Shown piece by piece: positions 35,131 through 47,828 of a DNA stretch of 64,000 nucleotides. This stretch comes from Epiperipatus broadwayi (taxonomy: Eukaryota; Onychophora; Udeonychophora; Euonychophora; Peripatidae): assembly GCA_028023455.1 (NCBI GenBank), contig JAQFVV010000256.1, forward strand, positions 419,001 through 483,000, read 5' to 3'. The notes under the pieces are model-generated. The model saw only the letters and a program-made list of their open reading frames with translations. It was not told where the DNA came from and made no database searches. A program made the translations under genes and the position numbers. Each line of letters begins with the position of its first letter. Position 1 is the stretch's first letter.

Positions 35131-37620
35131 AAGATACTGTTTAAAACATCACATTCATATAATGTTATTTTTTTCTAGCAATGTGTAATAATCCTATTCT
35201 ATTTCTAAATCATTTTTTCAATGATGTCATTGATACCAATTTGTTTTCTCATTCTTGTATTTCATTTTCAATTTCTTCTTGCTGTTGCCAACATATATCT
35301 CTTCACTGTGTAGTCTGAAGATTTTATAGTGCATTCCTGCAAAGTGTAAAAGTCTCAGATCATACTATAAGCTCTTTAAAATTATTATCTACCAATGGCT
35401 CTTTATCTCTATAATTAATTTCATCTATTATATTTTCTTCTATATTAATGATCTGATCAAGGTATTTACAGATATTGACTTTTATTAATTCATTGCAGGG
35501 AATCTATTTTTTTATTTTAAAAGCTATTGGAAATTATTTTAGTCTATTGAGCATTTGTTTTCATCTGGTAAAAGTAATATTTACTGATGCATCATTTATG
35601 AAAATAACAATATCATTATAGAATTTAGATGATTTGAATAATCTTCCTTAGTTTTTATTTATTTAACTTTCCATTTTAATTTATAAAATACTATGTGTAC
35701 TTCATTTAGCATCCTTTATATTTTAATTTCTGCTGTTGTATTTTGATAAATATTTTTCAAAATTTAACACTATTCTGTGACTACATTTTGATGTTTTAAA
35801 ACATTAATCATTGCTAAGTGTTTATAGAACAATTCTATATATCAAAAGCATAATATCAATTCTTTTTACAACTTATTACGGTGCTATAATAACTTTAAAA
35901 CACTACTATAATGAGTTTTAAATTTAGCTTGATCTTTTGATTGCTTTATATCCAAGTTTTCTACAAGTGAGTTATAATAATCTTGTATAAAATTGATAGA
36001 CTGGTAAGCTTGTACTTTGCAAACTTTTTTTAAACTACCCTTATTTTATATAATATTTCTATTTGTTTGGGTCAACTGATTTTTAATCTGCTTCTACCAA
36101 GTAAGTTTTTGTTTCAAATTCTGTACATATGTTATATAATATCAATATTGTAGGCAAGCCCAATTTAAAATTGCATTTAAATAAGTTCAGTAAGTTTTGT
36201 GTCTTACACAATACATGGCAGACTATATCTTTTAATCAAATTCTGTTATTTAATTTGCAAAAAAAATTGTGAGTTTATAGTTAATTAAAATAGTGAGAAA
36301 ACGAAATGAAGAATGAAATCTTAATTTCCCTTTGGATTGTTTATATAAAATGTGCTTTTTAAACCATTGTCTTAAGAAAAACAAAAATATGATAACCAAG
36401 TTTTAAACTATTTCTACCTAACAGATTTTCTTCAACTTTTGTGCTTGTGTTGCAGGTTGCAAATTTAACTTCAAATATTGAAAATATGGTGATATTTTTA
36501 GATGCTCAGTTTTTAAATTTGAATATAAATGGCTTTTCTCTTTTATGATAAATGATTTTGAGAAAATAAAGTGATATAGAGATAGAGTTGTTAACAGTAA
36601 GTTAGTCACAAAATAATTGAACACTAAAAAATAATATATATATATAATATTTAAAATAACATGGCACATAAATTATTTAATTTAGTCAAGAGTAGAATAT
36701 TTTTATAATACAAACTGTATTGATCAATCTAATAACTTTATACTCTTTTTTCCCCAATCTTTAATTTTCACATTATAAATAACAACCAAAGTTTGGTTCA
36801 GAAAAAAAAATACTTTTTGCTTTTTAGTTTATTAGTTATCAATTTAAATAAAGGCATTTTTTAAAATATATATATATTATGTTATTTTTATTAAATATCA
36901 ATATTACTAATGAATTTTCTAAATATCTTGTTCTTCCTTACTATGGTATATGAACAATTTTACTTTTTCATGTACATCTTTTAAAATGTCTATGATAATT
37001 TGTTCATTTTCTGGGGCTTTTTATTCTTTACAGAATTAATTGCATATTTTATCTCTACATTTATAATGTTTGGAATTTTAAAAGACATTATCATAATTAT
37101 CAGGACTGCATTGTTTTAGTATTCATTATTATCATATTGTTCTTTGTAAATTTTTTTACATACTTCACACTGGCATAATTCTTTTTAGAAATTGTTTTAT
37201 ATTTTTTTCTTATTCCCAAAACAATTTTTTTTTACTATAAAATATTGTTTTATTCGTTTGAGACTTTTGCTCTTTTTTTATAGTTCTTTTTTCATTTTAC
37301 ATTATGCATGACATCATTATTTTTTTCCCCATAGCATTTTATGATATAATATAGCCAATCTACTCTCTGAGTTATATTCATGTTATAGGGACTATTACAT
37401 ATCTGATGCTTACATAGTAATATGTAGGTGTGAACTTTATTCTGAAGCATATTTGATTCAAATTCTAAAAATGCATTTTTTAAATGTTTATGCATTAAGA
37501 ATTTGTCGACGATTAATTAATACCACTATCCATTTTACTTGTCTTTCTTTTTTTCAAATATAGTCTGTTTTATTTAAATACAGGTATACTTAATATTCCT
37601 GGAATTTATATGTAATTATA
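35131..37620. other. AT-rich DNA, no gene recognised
   Basis: The plus strand is T-rich with many TTTATT words, as left by old A-rich retroelement coding strands, but no motif was identified. Confidence 0.5.
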
Positions 37621-37739
37621 GGGGATTTGAATCCTGACTTTCAAGCTCTCTTCATCCATCCAATCTAGCTCATACAAATGGATGCATGAAATATATTGGA
37701 TAGCTGAAGGGATCTTGAAAATCTGGGTTCAAATTCCCT
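37621..37739. repeat. Foldback related to R1 3' ends
   Basis: The left arm GGGGATTTGAATCCTGACTT (extending to about 37663) is the inverse of the right arm ending TGGGTTCAAATTCCC (from about 37694). Both ends show the B-box-like GGTTCAAATCCC motif seen in R1 copies. Confidence 0.65.
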
Positions 37740-38689
37740 ATAAATAATCTGTTTGTAATTTACTATTTAACATCTTTCTCTAAGAAATTGAACAATCCTC
37801 ATTTTATCTTCAAAACTTTATTTTTTTAACTAATCTTATTGATATTTTTTTAATCTAGTCTTTCATACTCCTTCATGTCAATATTATAAATGCTTCCAAA
37901 TATCTTTTTTTGATTGTCCTGTTTCAAGTTTTTATTAGCTTATTATCTAAATGTGACTTTGAATTAGTTTTGTTTTATTTTTAACCTCTTATCTCATAAT
38001 ATATTTTTATCCACTACTCAATATTTTATAAAGTATTGTCTTTTTAACTATAATAAAAAATAATTCAGTTGAATAAATCCCATAGGTTTTTAATACTTTT
38101 CTCTCACAAAAGATAAAGATTATATTCTATTATATTTGCATTTTTTTATTGTCTGCAAATAGAACTGCTTTTTTATTGTTTTGAAAGCTTTAATCTGGAA
38201 CTAATAATAACATTAGTTGCTTAGAGTGGTTAGATTTAAATCTTATAACTGAAAAAATACTCTTTTGGGCTAAATTTCTCAATTATCAACAATGAAATAC
38301 TAAGATCTGACTAGCTTTGAATCACTGTATTAAGAAAACATTCATTTTTCATAATTATTCTTTCTTACTATTTCAAAATATTAAGGTGTTGTACTATTTC
38401 ATTTTCAACTACTACCTTTTTTTAGACTCATCATTATATTCATATCATTACTTTTGATGCATTTATTTTCATTCTGTATATGTTAATGCAATTAATTCCA
38501 TTTTCTAAAACTCAATGGTTGCATTTGCATTTAATTCCACATTAAAGCAAACACAATAACCTAAATTATTTTTGTAAGTCATTTTTATAGAAGTTTATTA
38601 TGTAACTGTAAATGAGTTGGAAAAGCCACTGAAAAATATAAATGTCAATATGACTTCTTGATATAGAAATGGTTATTTTAATAATAAGT
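37740..38689. other. AT-rich DNA, no gene recognised
   Basis: No motif identified. Confidence 0.5.
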
Positions 38690-39185
38690 AAAATAGATTG
38701 CATTATTAATAAAATGGATATTATAATAAAGTGTTTAGAAGAGTTTTACAAAGAATTATATATTAATAAGGAATAATAAAAAAATAATCTTACCATTACA
38801 ACATTTTTTGAAATGTCAAATACTGTTAATGAAAGTAAGACATAATATTAGATATATAAAAAATAAAAAAGCTCCAAGAAACAATATAATTGTTATCTGT
38901 AGAAGAGTATTGAAACATGGAGAAATTATTGACAAAGTATCAGAGTGTGAACTCAATAACTAAAGTTCCATGAATCAAAATTCATCTCAATCATTTGTGG
39001 TATTTTAATATCATGTACTTTATTAAGCAATGAACCAGATGACTGAAAGAATGCAGTAATAATAATGTTGATATTTAAAAAAGATAAAAAATAAAATATT
39101 AAAACTTACATATCTATTAGTCTTCTATTAGTTCCATAAAAGATTATATTAAAATCATTGCAATATATTTATAGAAAACTTTGTA

Positions 39186-39276
39186 CCACATGATCATCGT
39201 TTCTTATGCTTGCTCATAACTGTTGTTAAAATAAGCAAAACTCTATATACAGTAGTGCTACTCAGTGCAAGCCAGA
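39186..39276 (-). mobile_element. Hammerhead-family 3' fragment
   Basis: Reads CCACATGATCATCGTTTCTT then GCTTGCTCATAACTGTTGTT, AAGCAAAACTCTATATACAG and ends at GTGCAAGCCAGA. This is the 3' terminal part only; the ribozyme is absent. It interrupts the RTE relic. Confidence 0.72.
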
Positions 39277-39922
39277 CTATATAGTAGATCATATCTAAGT
39301 ATAAAAAGAAATGATATGTTGACTGCCATTTTGCAATGAGTTTGTAGATTATAAAAAAGTATTTAATTTTATAAGCATTTTGTCAGTGTAAAGATGTGAA
39401 TTTTATAGACTCATATTATTGCCAAATATGGAAGTTTATCAAAATGTAACAGTAGGGATTAGATCTTATGATATATATATATAACTATTATTGATAGAGA
39501 TGTATGACAGGAAGATTTGATCTTTTCTTAACTTTTTATAACAGTTTTGTAAAAAGTATTCTGTGAAGTAAAAAGCTAAGGAAATAAAAATAAATGGAAA
39601 TTACTTGTTATCTAGATTTGTCAACTGATGTGATTATTTTTATAAATAATGCTTCAGAACTTCGGGAAATTTTACAAAAAAGCAAAAAGGAGGTCTAAGA
39701 TAAATGCTAAAAAGACTAAAGTAATATAAAGTAGCTTTTCAAAAAGAGAAAATTAAGATTAATAGTAATGAAATAAAATATACTAATAACTACAGTTGAA
39801 AACAATAGATTAAATTAATCATAAATTTAAATTTCGATGAAATGCTTTTGAAAAAAAATATTTATTTAAAAAAAAATGTCTTTTTTTTTTTTAGAAAAGA
39901 AAAAAAAATGTTTTACTATTGC

Positions 39923-39979
39923 TTATTAATAGATCCAAAATTGTTCATAATTTGTAAATAATTTTGGATCTATTAATAA
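39923..39979. repeat. Perfect 20-bp inverted repeat
   Basis: TTATTAATAGATCCAAAATT at 39923-39942 and its exact reverse complement at 39960-39979, separated by 17 bases. It lies inside the second RTE relic. Confidence 0.85.
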
Positions 39980-40073
39980 ACAATTATCCAACGTTGTCTG
40001 GAGATATGTTTGTTTGATTTTAAAAAGAAGTTGAAAACAATGTACATAGATGAAAGAACAAAAGTGAGGATAT

Positions 40074-40183
40074 GTCAAGCGTCTTTAGCCGAGAGGTCAG
40101 CGCAGCCGCCTTACAAGCAAACAGTTGGTTGCAAACGGTTGTTCCGGATTCGCCTCCTGGCCGATGCTATGACATATAGAGAA
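40074..40183 (+). mobile_element. tRNA-derived SINE, copy 2, 14-bp TSD
   Basis: GTCAAGCGTCTTTAGCCGAG (box A region), CCGCCTTACAAGC, GGTTGTTCCGG, GCCGATGCTATGACATAT. AAAAGTGAGGATAT flanks it at 40060-40073 and 40184-40197. It has the longer variable-arm subtype shared with the 59908 copy. Confidence 0.82.
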
Positions 40184-40320
40184 AAAAGTGAGGATATTGG
40201 TTACCATTGGAAGAATTAGAGAATGAAATGAAACAGGACTGGATCATATTTCCAAAAGGAATAAAGTATTGATAGTTTAACTCTTAAACTGAATCTCTCT
40301 TGAAATTCAGTTTGTCAAAG

Positions 40321-41646
40321 AAAAATATTGCATGTAAATTGGATTCCTGGTGTAAGGAAATGTGTTTAAAATGATGTGAGGAAGAGAAGTAATGGATAAA
40401 CAAAATTTTGAATGGGTCAATGATAGTTGAAAATCACATTTATGCATATATTTTTTTATCTATTAATAATTTATGATTCAAATGCAAGCCAAATAAAACT
40501 TGGGATTTTTTTTCATGTTATAAGCAGGTTTATGATTTTTTTTTTAAGTAGCTAGTCCGTGACTAGATAATTATACAACTATTGATCAATAAATAGATAT
40601 TTAAGTTTTCTTAACTAAAGGAAGGAAAACTTTAGTTTTCAGTTGGCTAACCTTGAAGATTTCATGGTTTTTCGTTGATAATTTGTAAACATGATCTTTG
40701 TTTCGTAATGGAATTACGTAAATGATATTTTTCCTTTTTACCTATATTTGTAATTATCAATTCTCACATTAATGGATAATTCAGTAATCACCATTCATAG
40801 TTTACATATTTATAATGAACATCTTATATTTGAAACACAAATAAAGTTCTCCTTATAAAAGAGATTAAAGTTACTGCTAATAGTATATTAAATATGATAA
40901 ATATGTAAAGAAATTGTATGACTTAATTTATTAATTTATAACTGAAATAGTAAAAATTAACTAATGTAAAGGTATAAAAATAAAATTTAAATAAAATAGT
41001 TTATAATTGAGAGAATAAAACTAGTTGATATATATATATAATAACTACAAATAAAAAATAATCTCAAATTTTTAAAAATGATACAAAGTTTATTTGATTT
41101 CAGAATTGTGTGTGAATTTTAGATATCTAATTATTCATAATCAGGAATCTGTAAAGATGTCAACCAGAAGCTAAATTCATTCATGGTTTTATTAAAATCT
41201 TTAGATCTATCACTGATTCTATCATTTCAACCATAAAAAAAATAATAATCATATAAGCCTTGAAACAAGTTGGGTTTTAATCCAGGAATATTTAGCTCCT
41301 AAGTTTGTTCTACCACCACACTAAAGTGCATAAAGCATTGTGATGACTAAAATATCATTAAAAAGTCTCAAAGACTATTTTTTCTTTATCAACATACTAT
41401 TTTTGACAACTGTGATTTTTTTTTTCTTTGCAGTTATTAATAATTTAGATAATGCTAGTAGTTGGCAGTGATATTTTGGAATTATTTCTAGGAATGGGGT
41501 TTAAACCTTCATGTTTTTCTTATGATTAAATATGTGTATAAAATAATTTTGAAAGGAGTGATGTTGCATGTATTAATAAAAAATAATGCACTTTTTATTG
41601 GCCAGGGAAATAGGTACTTTTTACCTTTTAGATATAGTACAACAAG

Positions 41647-41745
<99 letters not shown>

Positions 41746-42346
41746 TTGGTGAATTGTAGACATCAAATGATATTAACCAAAAAAAATGAGATAGATTTTT
41801 CAATGAAAAAAATCAAAAGAAATTAAAAATAGGCATTTCAAAATATTAATGAAAATATATTAATAAAAATAGTATTCCAATTGGATTATATGGAACAGAC
41901 AAATGGATAAGAAATGAGATTAATGGGTAGAAACTGTATTCGAATAAGAAAATAAAATAGATAAAATGTTAAAAAAAATTATTTAGAGTTATATAAATTA
42001 TATAAAATTTGACAGAATGTATGATAATACTAAAGTGAGTTATCATTATTTAGTAGTGCAAAGACAGAATTTTTAGATACTAGAGAAGGGTTTAAAAACT
42101 GGAATAAGGATTTGGATTATTAATGTAGGTTATATGAAGTAATTTTTTAAATTGTAGGATATTGAAAGAGGATCATGATATACTAGATTGAGAGTGGAAT
42201 AAATGTACTGGTAAAGAGAGTGATAGAAATAGAAAGTTTATGATTTTTCATTTAAATTTTATAATGAAAAGGGGGGGGGGGGTTTGAAATGGAATAGTGA
42301 AACTATCAAAATAGCTTTATTAAATTGAAAAAGAAAAAGAACCAGT
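40321..42346. other. AT-rich DNA with one TA microsatellite
   Basis: No gene recognised. It contains the TA tract at 41649-41742 and a 12-base G run at 42271-42282. Confidence 0.5.
41649..41742. repeat. (TA)n microsatellite, ~94 bp
   Basis: Uninterrupted AT dinucleotides. The Ile-Tyr frames over it on both strands are artefacts. Confidence 0.95.
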
Positions 42347-42509
42347 GTTAGAGAAATAACCACAAAACATCACATGACCATTATTTCTTATGCTTATAAA
42401 AGCTGTTTACACAGAGTCTAAACTCTTCATACAGTAGCACCACTAGTGCAATCTAGAGTAATTAATGGACGCAAAGTTTGAGCATAAAACCCCTATCTAA
42501 TGCCTACTC

Positions 42510-42568
42510 ATCCAATATCACCAGACTAGTTTTTAGCTTGTGACCCTCATCAGTGAGGAAGCTTGGAT
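42510..42568 (-). ncRNA. Hammerhead ribozyme relic
   Basis: CUGAUGA is intact and stem I is mostly paired, but GAAAC is AAAAC (invariant G12 lost). UAGUC is kept. Confidence 0.65.
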
Positions 42569-42952
42569 CTGAGAGCACTATACTTAGATATTAGGATCTA
42601 ATACAACCCTCTAGCAGCCATTTTTTACCTTATTTGCTAACTATAAAACTTTGAGTACAAAATGAAAGCACAATGTTTTCAATTCAAGCTCATTAGCTTC
42701 TATGGTTGTATAGATCTGAACTCAGTACAGCATTTATACTTATTGGTGTCTTTAGTTCTTTAATAATCTGTCACCATAATCCTATCAAGTAGGATTGGTT
42801 TTAAACCACTAAACATCACATGATCACCATTTCTTATGCAAGCTGTTTATACAGAGCATAATCTCTCCATACAGTACCACCAACAGTGCAAGACAGAGTA
42901 ATCAATGGATGCAAAAAGCTTTGTGCATAAAATCCCTATCTAATGCCTACTC

Positions 42953-43011
42953 ATCCAATATCCCCAGACTAGTTTCTATCTTGTGGCTTTCATCAGTGAG
43001 AAGCATTGGAT
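42953..43011 (-). ncRNA. Type I hammerhead ribozyme, stem II weakened
   Basis: CUGAUGA, GAAAC-UA-GUC and both stem I helices (UUCUCA/UGGGGA with two G-U pairs; AUCCAA/UUGGAU) are kept. Stem II AGC-CACAA-GAU has lost pairing. Confidence 0.72.
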
Positions 43012-43145
43012 ATGAGAGCACTGCACCTAAATCTTACAATCTAATGCAACCCTCCAGCAGCCACCGTCTTGCATCCATTGATTATTTTGGCCTGCACTGG
43101 TGGCACTACTGTATGGAGAGTTTAGCCTCTGGGTTAGAGAAATAA

Positions 43146-46100
43146 TTGGATAACAAGAAATAAATAGATGAGTTTATTAAAATATATAAGGAATTTGATA
43201 AAAGGAATGTATAATTTGACTAATAGTTTTAGGAATATTGTCTACACTCAGAAAAAAGAAACTATTTTATATAGAAGCAGTTACTTAATATTATTTGACT
43301 TGGTCATTGAAGAGTTCAATGTGTTGCTGTTTCTTTTATTATGTTAAATGATAGGATATTTTATTAGAATGATATAACTACTGCAACTTACCTAGAAGTG
43401 AAACTTGAACATCCTATTAGCACAATATACAGGTATTAGAAAATAATGTTTTAAATATAATGGGAAGATTATAAGAACAATAATCTATTTCATGAGCTTG
43501 CTAGATGCAATACTAAAAAATATACTATTGTAAAATCATATCATTATTGAATTGGATATTGCTAAAACATATTTTATTGCAAACTTGAGCATGATTATTA
43601 TAAAAAAAATATTTGTTTTTTCATTTGAAGTATATGGTTAAGAATAGAATACAGTGAAAAGTTTACTGCAACGGTGTTTAAAAGACATCATCATCAGATA
43701 TCAAAAATTGGTATAATGTATCAATATGATTCATAAATGGATACATTTCTGTTTCATATAACAGGTTTTAAAGTTGTTGTTTAACTCATCTCTGGTATAT
43801 ATTTTTTATCTTTTGAATTGGAATAGCCATACTCATTTGTGAGTATCTGTTACTGATGATGGTGACTTAGTATCATGTTCATTCAGTTGTCAATTTATTT
43901 TCTGCTACTACAAAAATTAATGACTAAAAAGTGCCAAATCAGTTTTCCTATATAACTGTAAAAGTTAAGATCAATTCAGAAATTATATAATTTGGCAATA
44001 ATTTGATTAGTCATGTTTTTAATTTTTGATATAAAGTTATTATATCCTACTAAGTATCAAATTAATTATCTCTACAGTTTTCAGAAAACTGCAATAAACA
44101 ATATGATATTAAAACAACATTTATATGCATATACATGTACATATCCACATATATATGAAGATATTCAAGCTCGGTTAAACCATATATATATATATAAGTG
44201 TAATTTATCCACTTTACTTTGAACTTTGAACACTTTTTAGAAAAAAAAATGAAGTGGTGAATTTGGTAATATATAAATATGTATTACTTTAAATTATAAA
44301 TATTTACCACTTCATATTTTTAAAAACATTTTGATTAACTTTGCCACAATCTTCTCTCCTTTACATTTATAAACTATTCTTGCCCTTTTTCCTAGATAAA
44401 ATGTTAGTTTTTCTCCACTAATCATATTTAAAATCTATTCTCCTGTGAAATCTTTCATTTTGTTTATTAATTCTTTACTAATTGCATTAGTATTTTGTTC
44501 AGTCATTGATTACTTGTGTAATTGTCAGAACATAAATGATGCTAATATTTATTAACCCTCTTAGAAACCTGTTTTAGTACATTACTGTGTTAAGAAGATA
44601 GAGAAAGAAAGACACAAACTAAGCAAAATACTTTTAATGCTGATTATATAATCTTTAAATCTTAATTATTCAAACTATCTTCTGGCGATAATATGCACAT
44701 ATTTATTTACGCTTGTATAAATGTAACACATTTTAATGTTGTATAACTTTAAATACAAAGATGGTGACTGATTTAGAATGTGGTAAGCAATTGCACTTTA
44801 TGACTGATGATGATTAGTTATTATCACTTGTTTTTATTAGTGCCTATGGTTTTTTACCTGCCTTTAGAAACCTAATATACATATATAAATATTATAAAGC
44901 AACTTTGTAAATTTTTATAGGTCATAATAACTACTAAGTCTTATATTATACCTGTACATACTTTTATACAAAAAGAAAATTAAATCCTTATATATCTAAT
45001 CACTGATGTGTGTAACTATAAATATTTAAATGCCTATGTTTGAAATATTCTTTGATCTTTATTTAGAAAAGCAGGTATTGAATAGTGATCATCACTATTG
45101 ATATCAGCTATTAAAACTATAATGTGAAATCTAAAATAACAAACTGTCATCTAATTATATGTTGTATTTGGAGTATATTTTATTATAAAGTCTAACTTAA
45201 AGATTGTTAGATTTGACATAGGTTTTGAACCCTTTAGTACTATATTTAATTTTTATTCATTGATTGCTTTAGCTTTATAAAAGTACATGTATGTTTAAAT
45301 GTATACAGCTTGAAAAAGTCTTGCATATTTGCAAAACATTTGAGATATGCATACTGAATGCTCATAAATATACATAAATTTAATACCTAAATGCATTCAT
45401 GTGTATGTGTATACTTATAAATAAAGGTAAAATATGGCAAAACAAATACTAAATTGTGTATTTGAAAAATTTAAAAAAAAATTAATATTTTTGATATACA
45501 GTTTGCTCTATATTTCTAGTCTCAAAAGATGTAAAATGAATAACTCTCTTATCAAAAGCAATAGCTAAAAAAATCCAATAAAATAAAATTAGTTTTTTTT
45601 AATCAACCACTTCTGCTGCTGAAATTGCAAAGAAATATGTTGCTGCTTTCTTGTTTAAGCAAATACGACAGCTGAATTTTGTGAATTTAACATGACTTGA
45701 GCATTGGATTTTTTGTTTTTCATCATTAATTTTCATCATAATAAAATCAAAACAAAAAGCAAAAACAATAAGTTTATTTTTTACCTTAAACTGCATAATT
45801 CTTAAATCAAATTCTGTCAGTAGTATGAACTAACTATACATATATTTTTTAAATGTTTTTCCATATTTGTTAAAAATATATACAGTATTCATTTATTTTT
45901 TAATTTTGTTGTTTTAATATGTATTGCTATTTTAATTAAATTATAATGGTTATGTGCATAGTGTATCTATATATTATGAAAGGAAACTGGCCTTCACATA
46001 TGCACTGTAGAGTTATCATGCACTTTCCCTAACAATAAACATTTTATTGACAGGGGAGTGCTTGTCAATTTTTTAGCATGTGTGAAGACTAGTTTCCTTT

Positions 46101-46740
46101 TATCATATTACAAATATACAAAATTGCTATATTATTAATTATTACATATATATGTGTATGTTTATTTAAAATGTATATTACATAAAGTTTATTACCATCA
46201 CTAAATTATAGTAGCCATATAAAGATTTGAATCAAATTATGTAAACAGAAAGAGGCTATTTTATTTAATAAATAATTAAAAGTTATTACTCTGGTTATTA
46301 AAAAGTTTAAAATAATTTTTAAAAGATAACTATTTTAAAAAAAATATTGCAATTATTTTTAAAACTTTTTTATGAGGTGAAATCTTTAGTTGTTATAATT
46401 TTTTAAAAAATATAAACACCAAATAAGTAGATAGTAGATAAGAGTAGCCAATAATTTAATGATTATGACACATAGGAATTCAACTACAGTTTGAGAAATT
46501 TTTAGTAATTTATGGGGATTGTAAAAATGTCTAAACATTCTTGGTTTTACATTATTACTAAATTATTTATTTAGCATATATGGATATTTTTAAGCAGTTA
46601 AACTATAAACAAAATTTATTTATGCATTATATATAGATTAGTGTTGCTGAAGTTAGTAGTTTTATTACTAATTAATCAATATTTAAAACATTATAATGTG
46701 AAGTTGATTTCAACTTTGCTTTAAAGTAATTTAGCTGTTC
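43146..46740. other. AT-rich DNA with one foldback, no gene recognised
   Basis: Nothing convincing apart from the hairpin at 45973-46109. A minus-strand run near 44460-44340 (SGEKLTFYLGKRARIVYK) is open for about 50 codons but not assigned. Confidence 0.45.
45973..46109. repeat. MITE-like foldback, ~137 bp
   Basis: The left arm at 45973-46003 contains ATGAAAGGAAACT and CTTCACATATGC. The right arm at 46076-46109 contains GCATGTGTGAAG and AGTTTCCTTTTAT. A second inner pair (GCACTTTCCCT and AGGGGAGTGC) continues the fold, so most of the sequence can form one long hairpin. No transposase. Confidence 0.7.
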
Positions 46741-47040
46741 AATAATGTTAGATATCTTTACCATTATTGAAAGAATTAATAGACTGAAATGGAGCTGAGG
46801 TTGAATATAAATTTTTGGAAGAGATGACAATAAATAGATAATTGAAGTTTTTAAATTCGATCCCAAGAAATTATAAAAAACTTAGAGACTATACACATGA
46901 AGTGGGTAGATAAAATAAGAACGTTTTTTGGTGTGCTGTGGAGAAAAAAGCTATAAATTTGAGAAATTGGATGTTTTGAAGAACTCTTCATCATGCAGTG
47001 AATTGATAATGGTTGGAAATGAGGTTGGAAATAATGATGA
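46741..47040 (+). pseudogene. RTE LINE 3' tail
   Basis: Shifted frames read VIDIFTIIERINRLKWS, then IHMKWVDKIRTFFGVLWRK and EELFIMQ-stop-IDNG, matching the last ~90 residues of RTE proteins (family VTDVIERIxKLKWxWAGH, then RWxDDI and a QWTDNG-like end). A GATGATGAT run follows at about 47033-47043, as is common after RTE ORFs. The 5' part is truncated, typical of LINE retrotransposition. Confidence 0.65.
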
Positions 47041-47268
47041 TGATATATATTTATTTATATATGCATATTTTATATAATATGCACACACAATTATATACAT
47101 ATTTATAATATTAAAGTGCTTATGGGATTATGCATGGATTTATACTAATTCTTAACTCATTGCAATAAAAATTGAAATGACTGATCATTGCACATTTTCA
47201 TTTTCTGCTATGTCTGACATGACATTTTTAGGCTCTGGATTCTTAAACGCATTCATTTAAAAAAATAA

Positions 47269-47370
47269 GTCAAGTGTTGGTGACTGAGTGGTCAGCATGG
47301 CTGTCTTATAAGCAGTTGTCCCAAGTTTGCGAGTTTGCTTTCTGGCCGATGCTTTGACACATAAAAAAAA
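47269..47370 (+). mobile_element. tRNA-derived SINE, copy 3
   Basis: GTCAAGTGTTGGTGACTGAG, CTTATAAGC, GAGTTTGCTTTCTGG, GCCGATGCTTTGACACAT then an A tail. AAAAAAATAA occurs on both sides, but it is low complexity so the duplication is uncertain. Confidence 0.72.
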
Positions 47371-47722
47371 TAAAAGAAAACAAAATTTTGAGTGTGTTAA
47401 TTTACATATATTTTATTTATTACTTTCCATACAAATGAATTTTCTATGTTTTTGATTATGTCATATAAAAATTTCTGTGTAAAAAATAAGAATTTCTTTA
47501 TGCAGTATTCTGAAAAATATTATATGAAAAATAATTTTAACTCAAAATTAATGCTCATTTTAATCTTCTTTGTTCATTATTTATATGTTCGTTTTTGTAA
47601 ATTTTAGAAAATTATTTTTATTTCATATTTGATTTTATTTTATTACAATTTTGTAAAATTTAAAAAAAACAATAAAGCAGGTAAATAATAAACAAATAGG
47701 TTTATCTGAAATAAAAACAATA

Positions 47723-47828
47723 GTCAAGCATTGGTGGCCGAATAGTCAGCACAGCCGCCTTATAAGCAGTTGCTTTGGGTTTGCGGGTTCGCTTCCCAGC
47801 CGATGCTTTGACATATGAAAAAAAAAAC
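47723..47828 (+). mobile_element. tRNA-derived SINE, copy 4, 10-bp TSD
   Basis: GTCAAGCATTGGTGGCCGAA, CCGCCTTATAAGC, GCGGGTTCGCTTCCCAG, CCGATGCTTTGACATATG. GCATTGG can pair fully with CCGATGC (one G-U) as an acceptor stem. AAAAACAATA flanks it at 47713-47722 and 47823-47832. The box B copy (GGTTCGCTTCC) is close to consensus. Confidence 0.8.

Larger units (their letters stand above)
38690..40320 (+). pseudogene. Second RTE-type LINE relic, interrupted by a SINE and a hammerhead fragment
   Basis: Recognisable in pieces on the plus strand. Near 38800-38940: FEMSNTVNES then GEIIDKV. Near 39050-39150: NNVDI and KTYISIS-like sequence matching the YRPISLL region. After the hammerhead fragment: FVDYKKVFNF (about 39340), the palm A box (family FVDYEKAFD). 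At about 39610-39680: DVIIFINNASELREIL, following the catalytic box. Near 40050-40230: ERTKVRDIGYHWKN spanning the SINE insertion, corresponding to the VTDVIERIKKLKW part. About 1.4 kb of coding remnants with many shifts. Closely comparable in order to the copy at 19990. Confidence 0.65.
42360..43132 (-). mobile_element. Hammerhead-family tandem (about 1.5 units), 13-bp TSD
   Basis: GTTAGAGAAATAA flanks it at 42347-42359 and 43133-43145. On the minus strand it begins with a short inverted head (43132-43068, TAAACTCTCCATACAGTAGT), continues with a partial unit holding one hammerhead, then a full unit of about 450 bp holding a second. It ends at 42360 with the 3' terminus GGTCATGTGATGTTTTGTGG. 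It is the cleanest example of tandem sense units within one insertion. Confidence 0.83.

Noticed and set aside
44340-44470. Minus-strand run with FYLGKR...VYK, reminiscent of ribosomal protein eL33 (RPL35A)
   Set aside because: Only about a dozen residues fit, and the sequences before and after do not match that protein.
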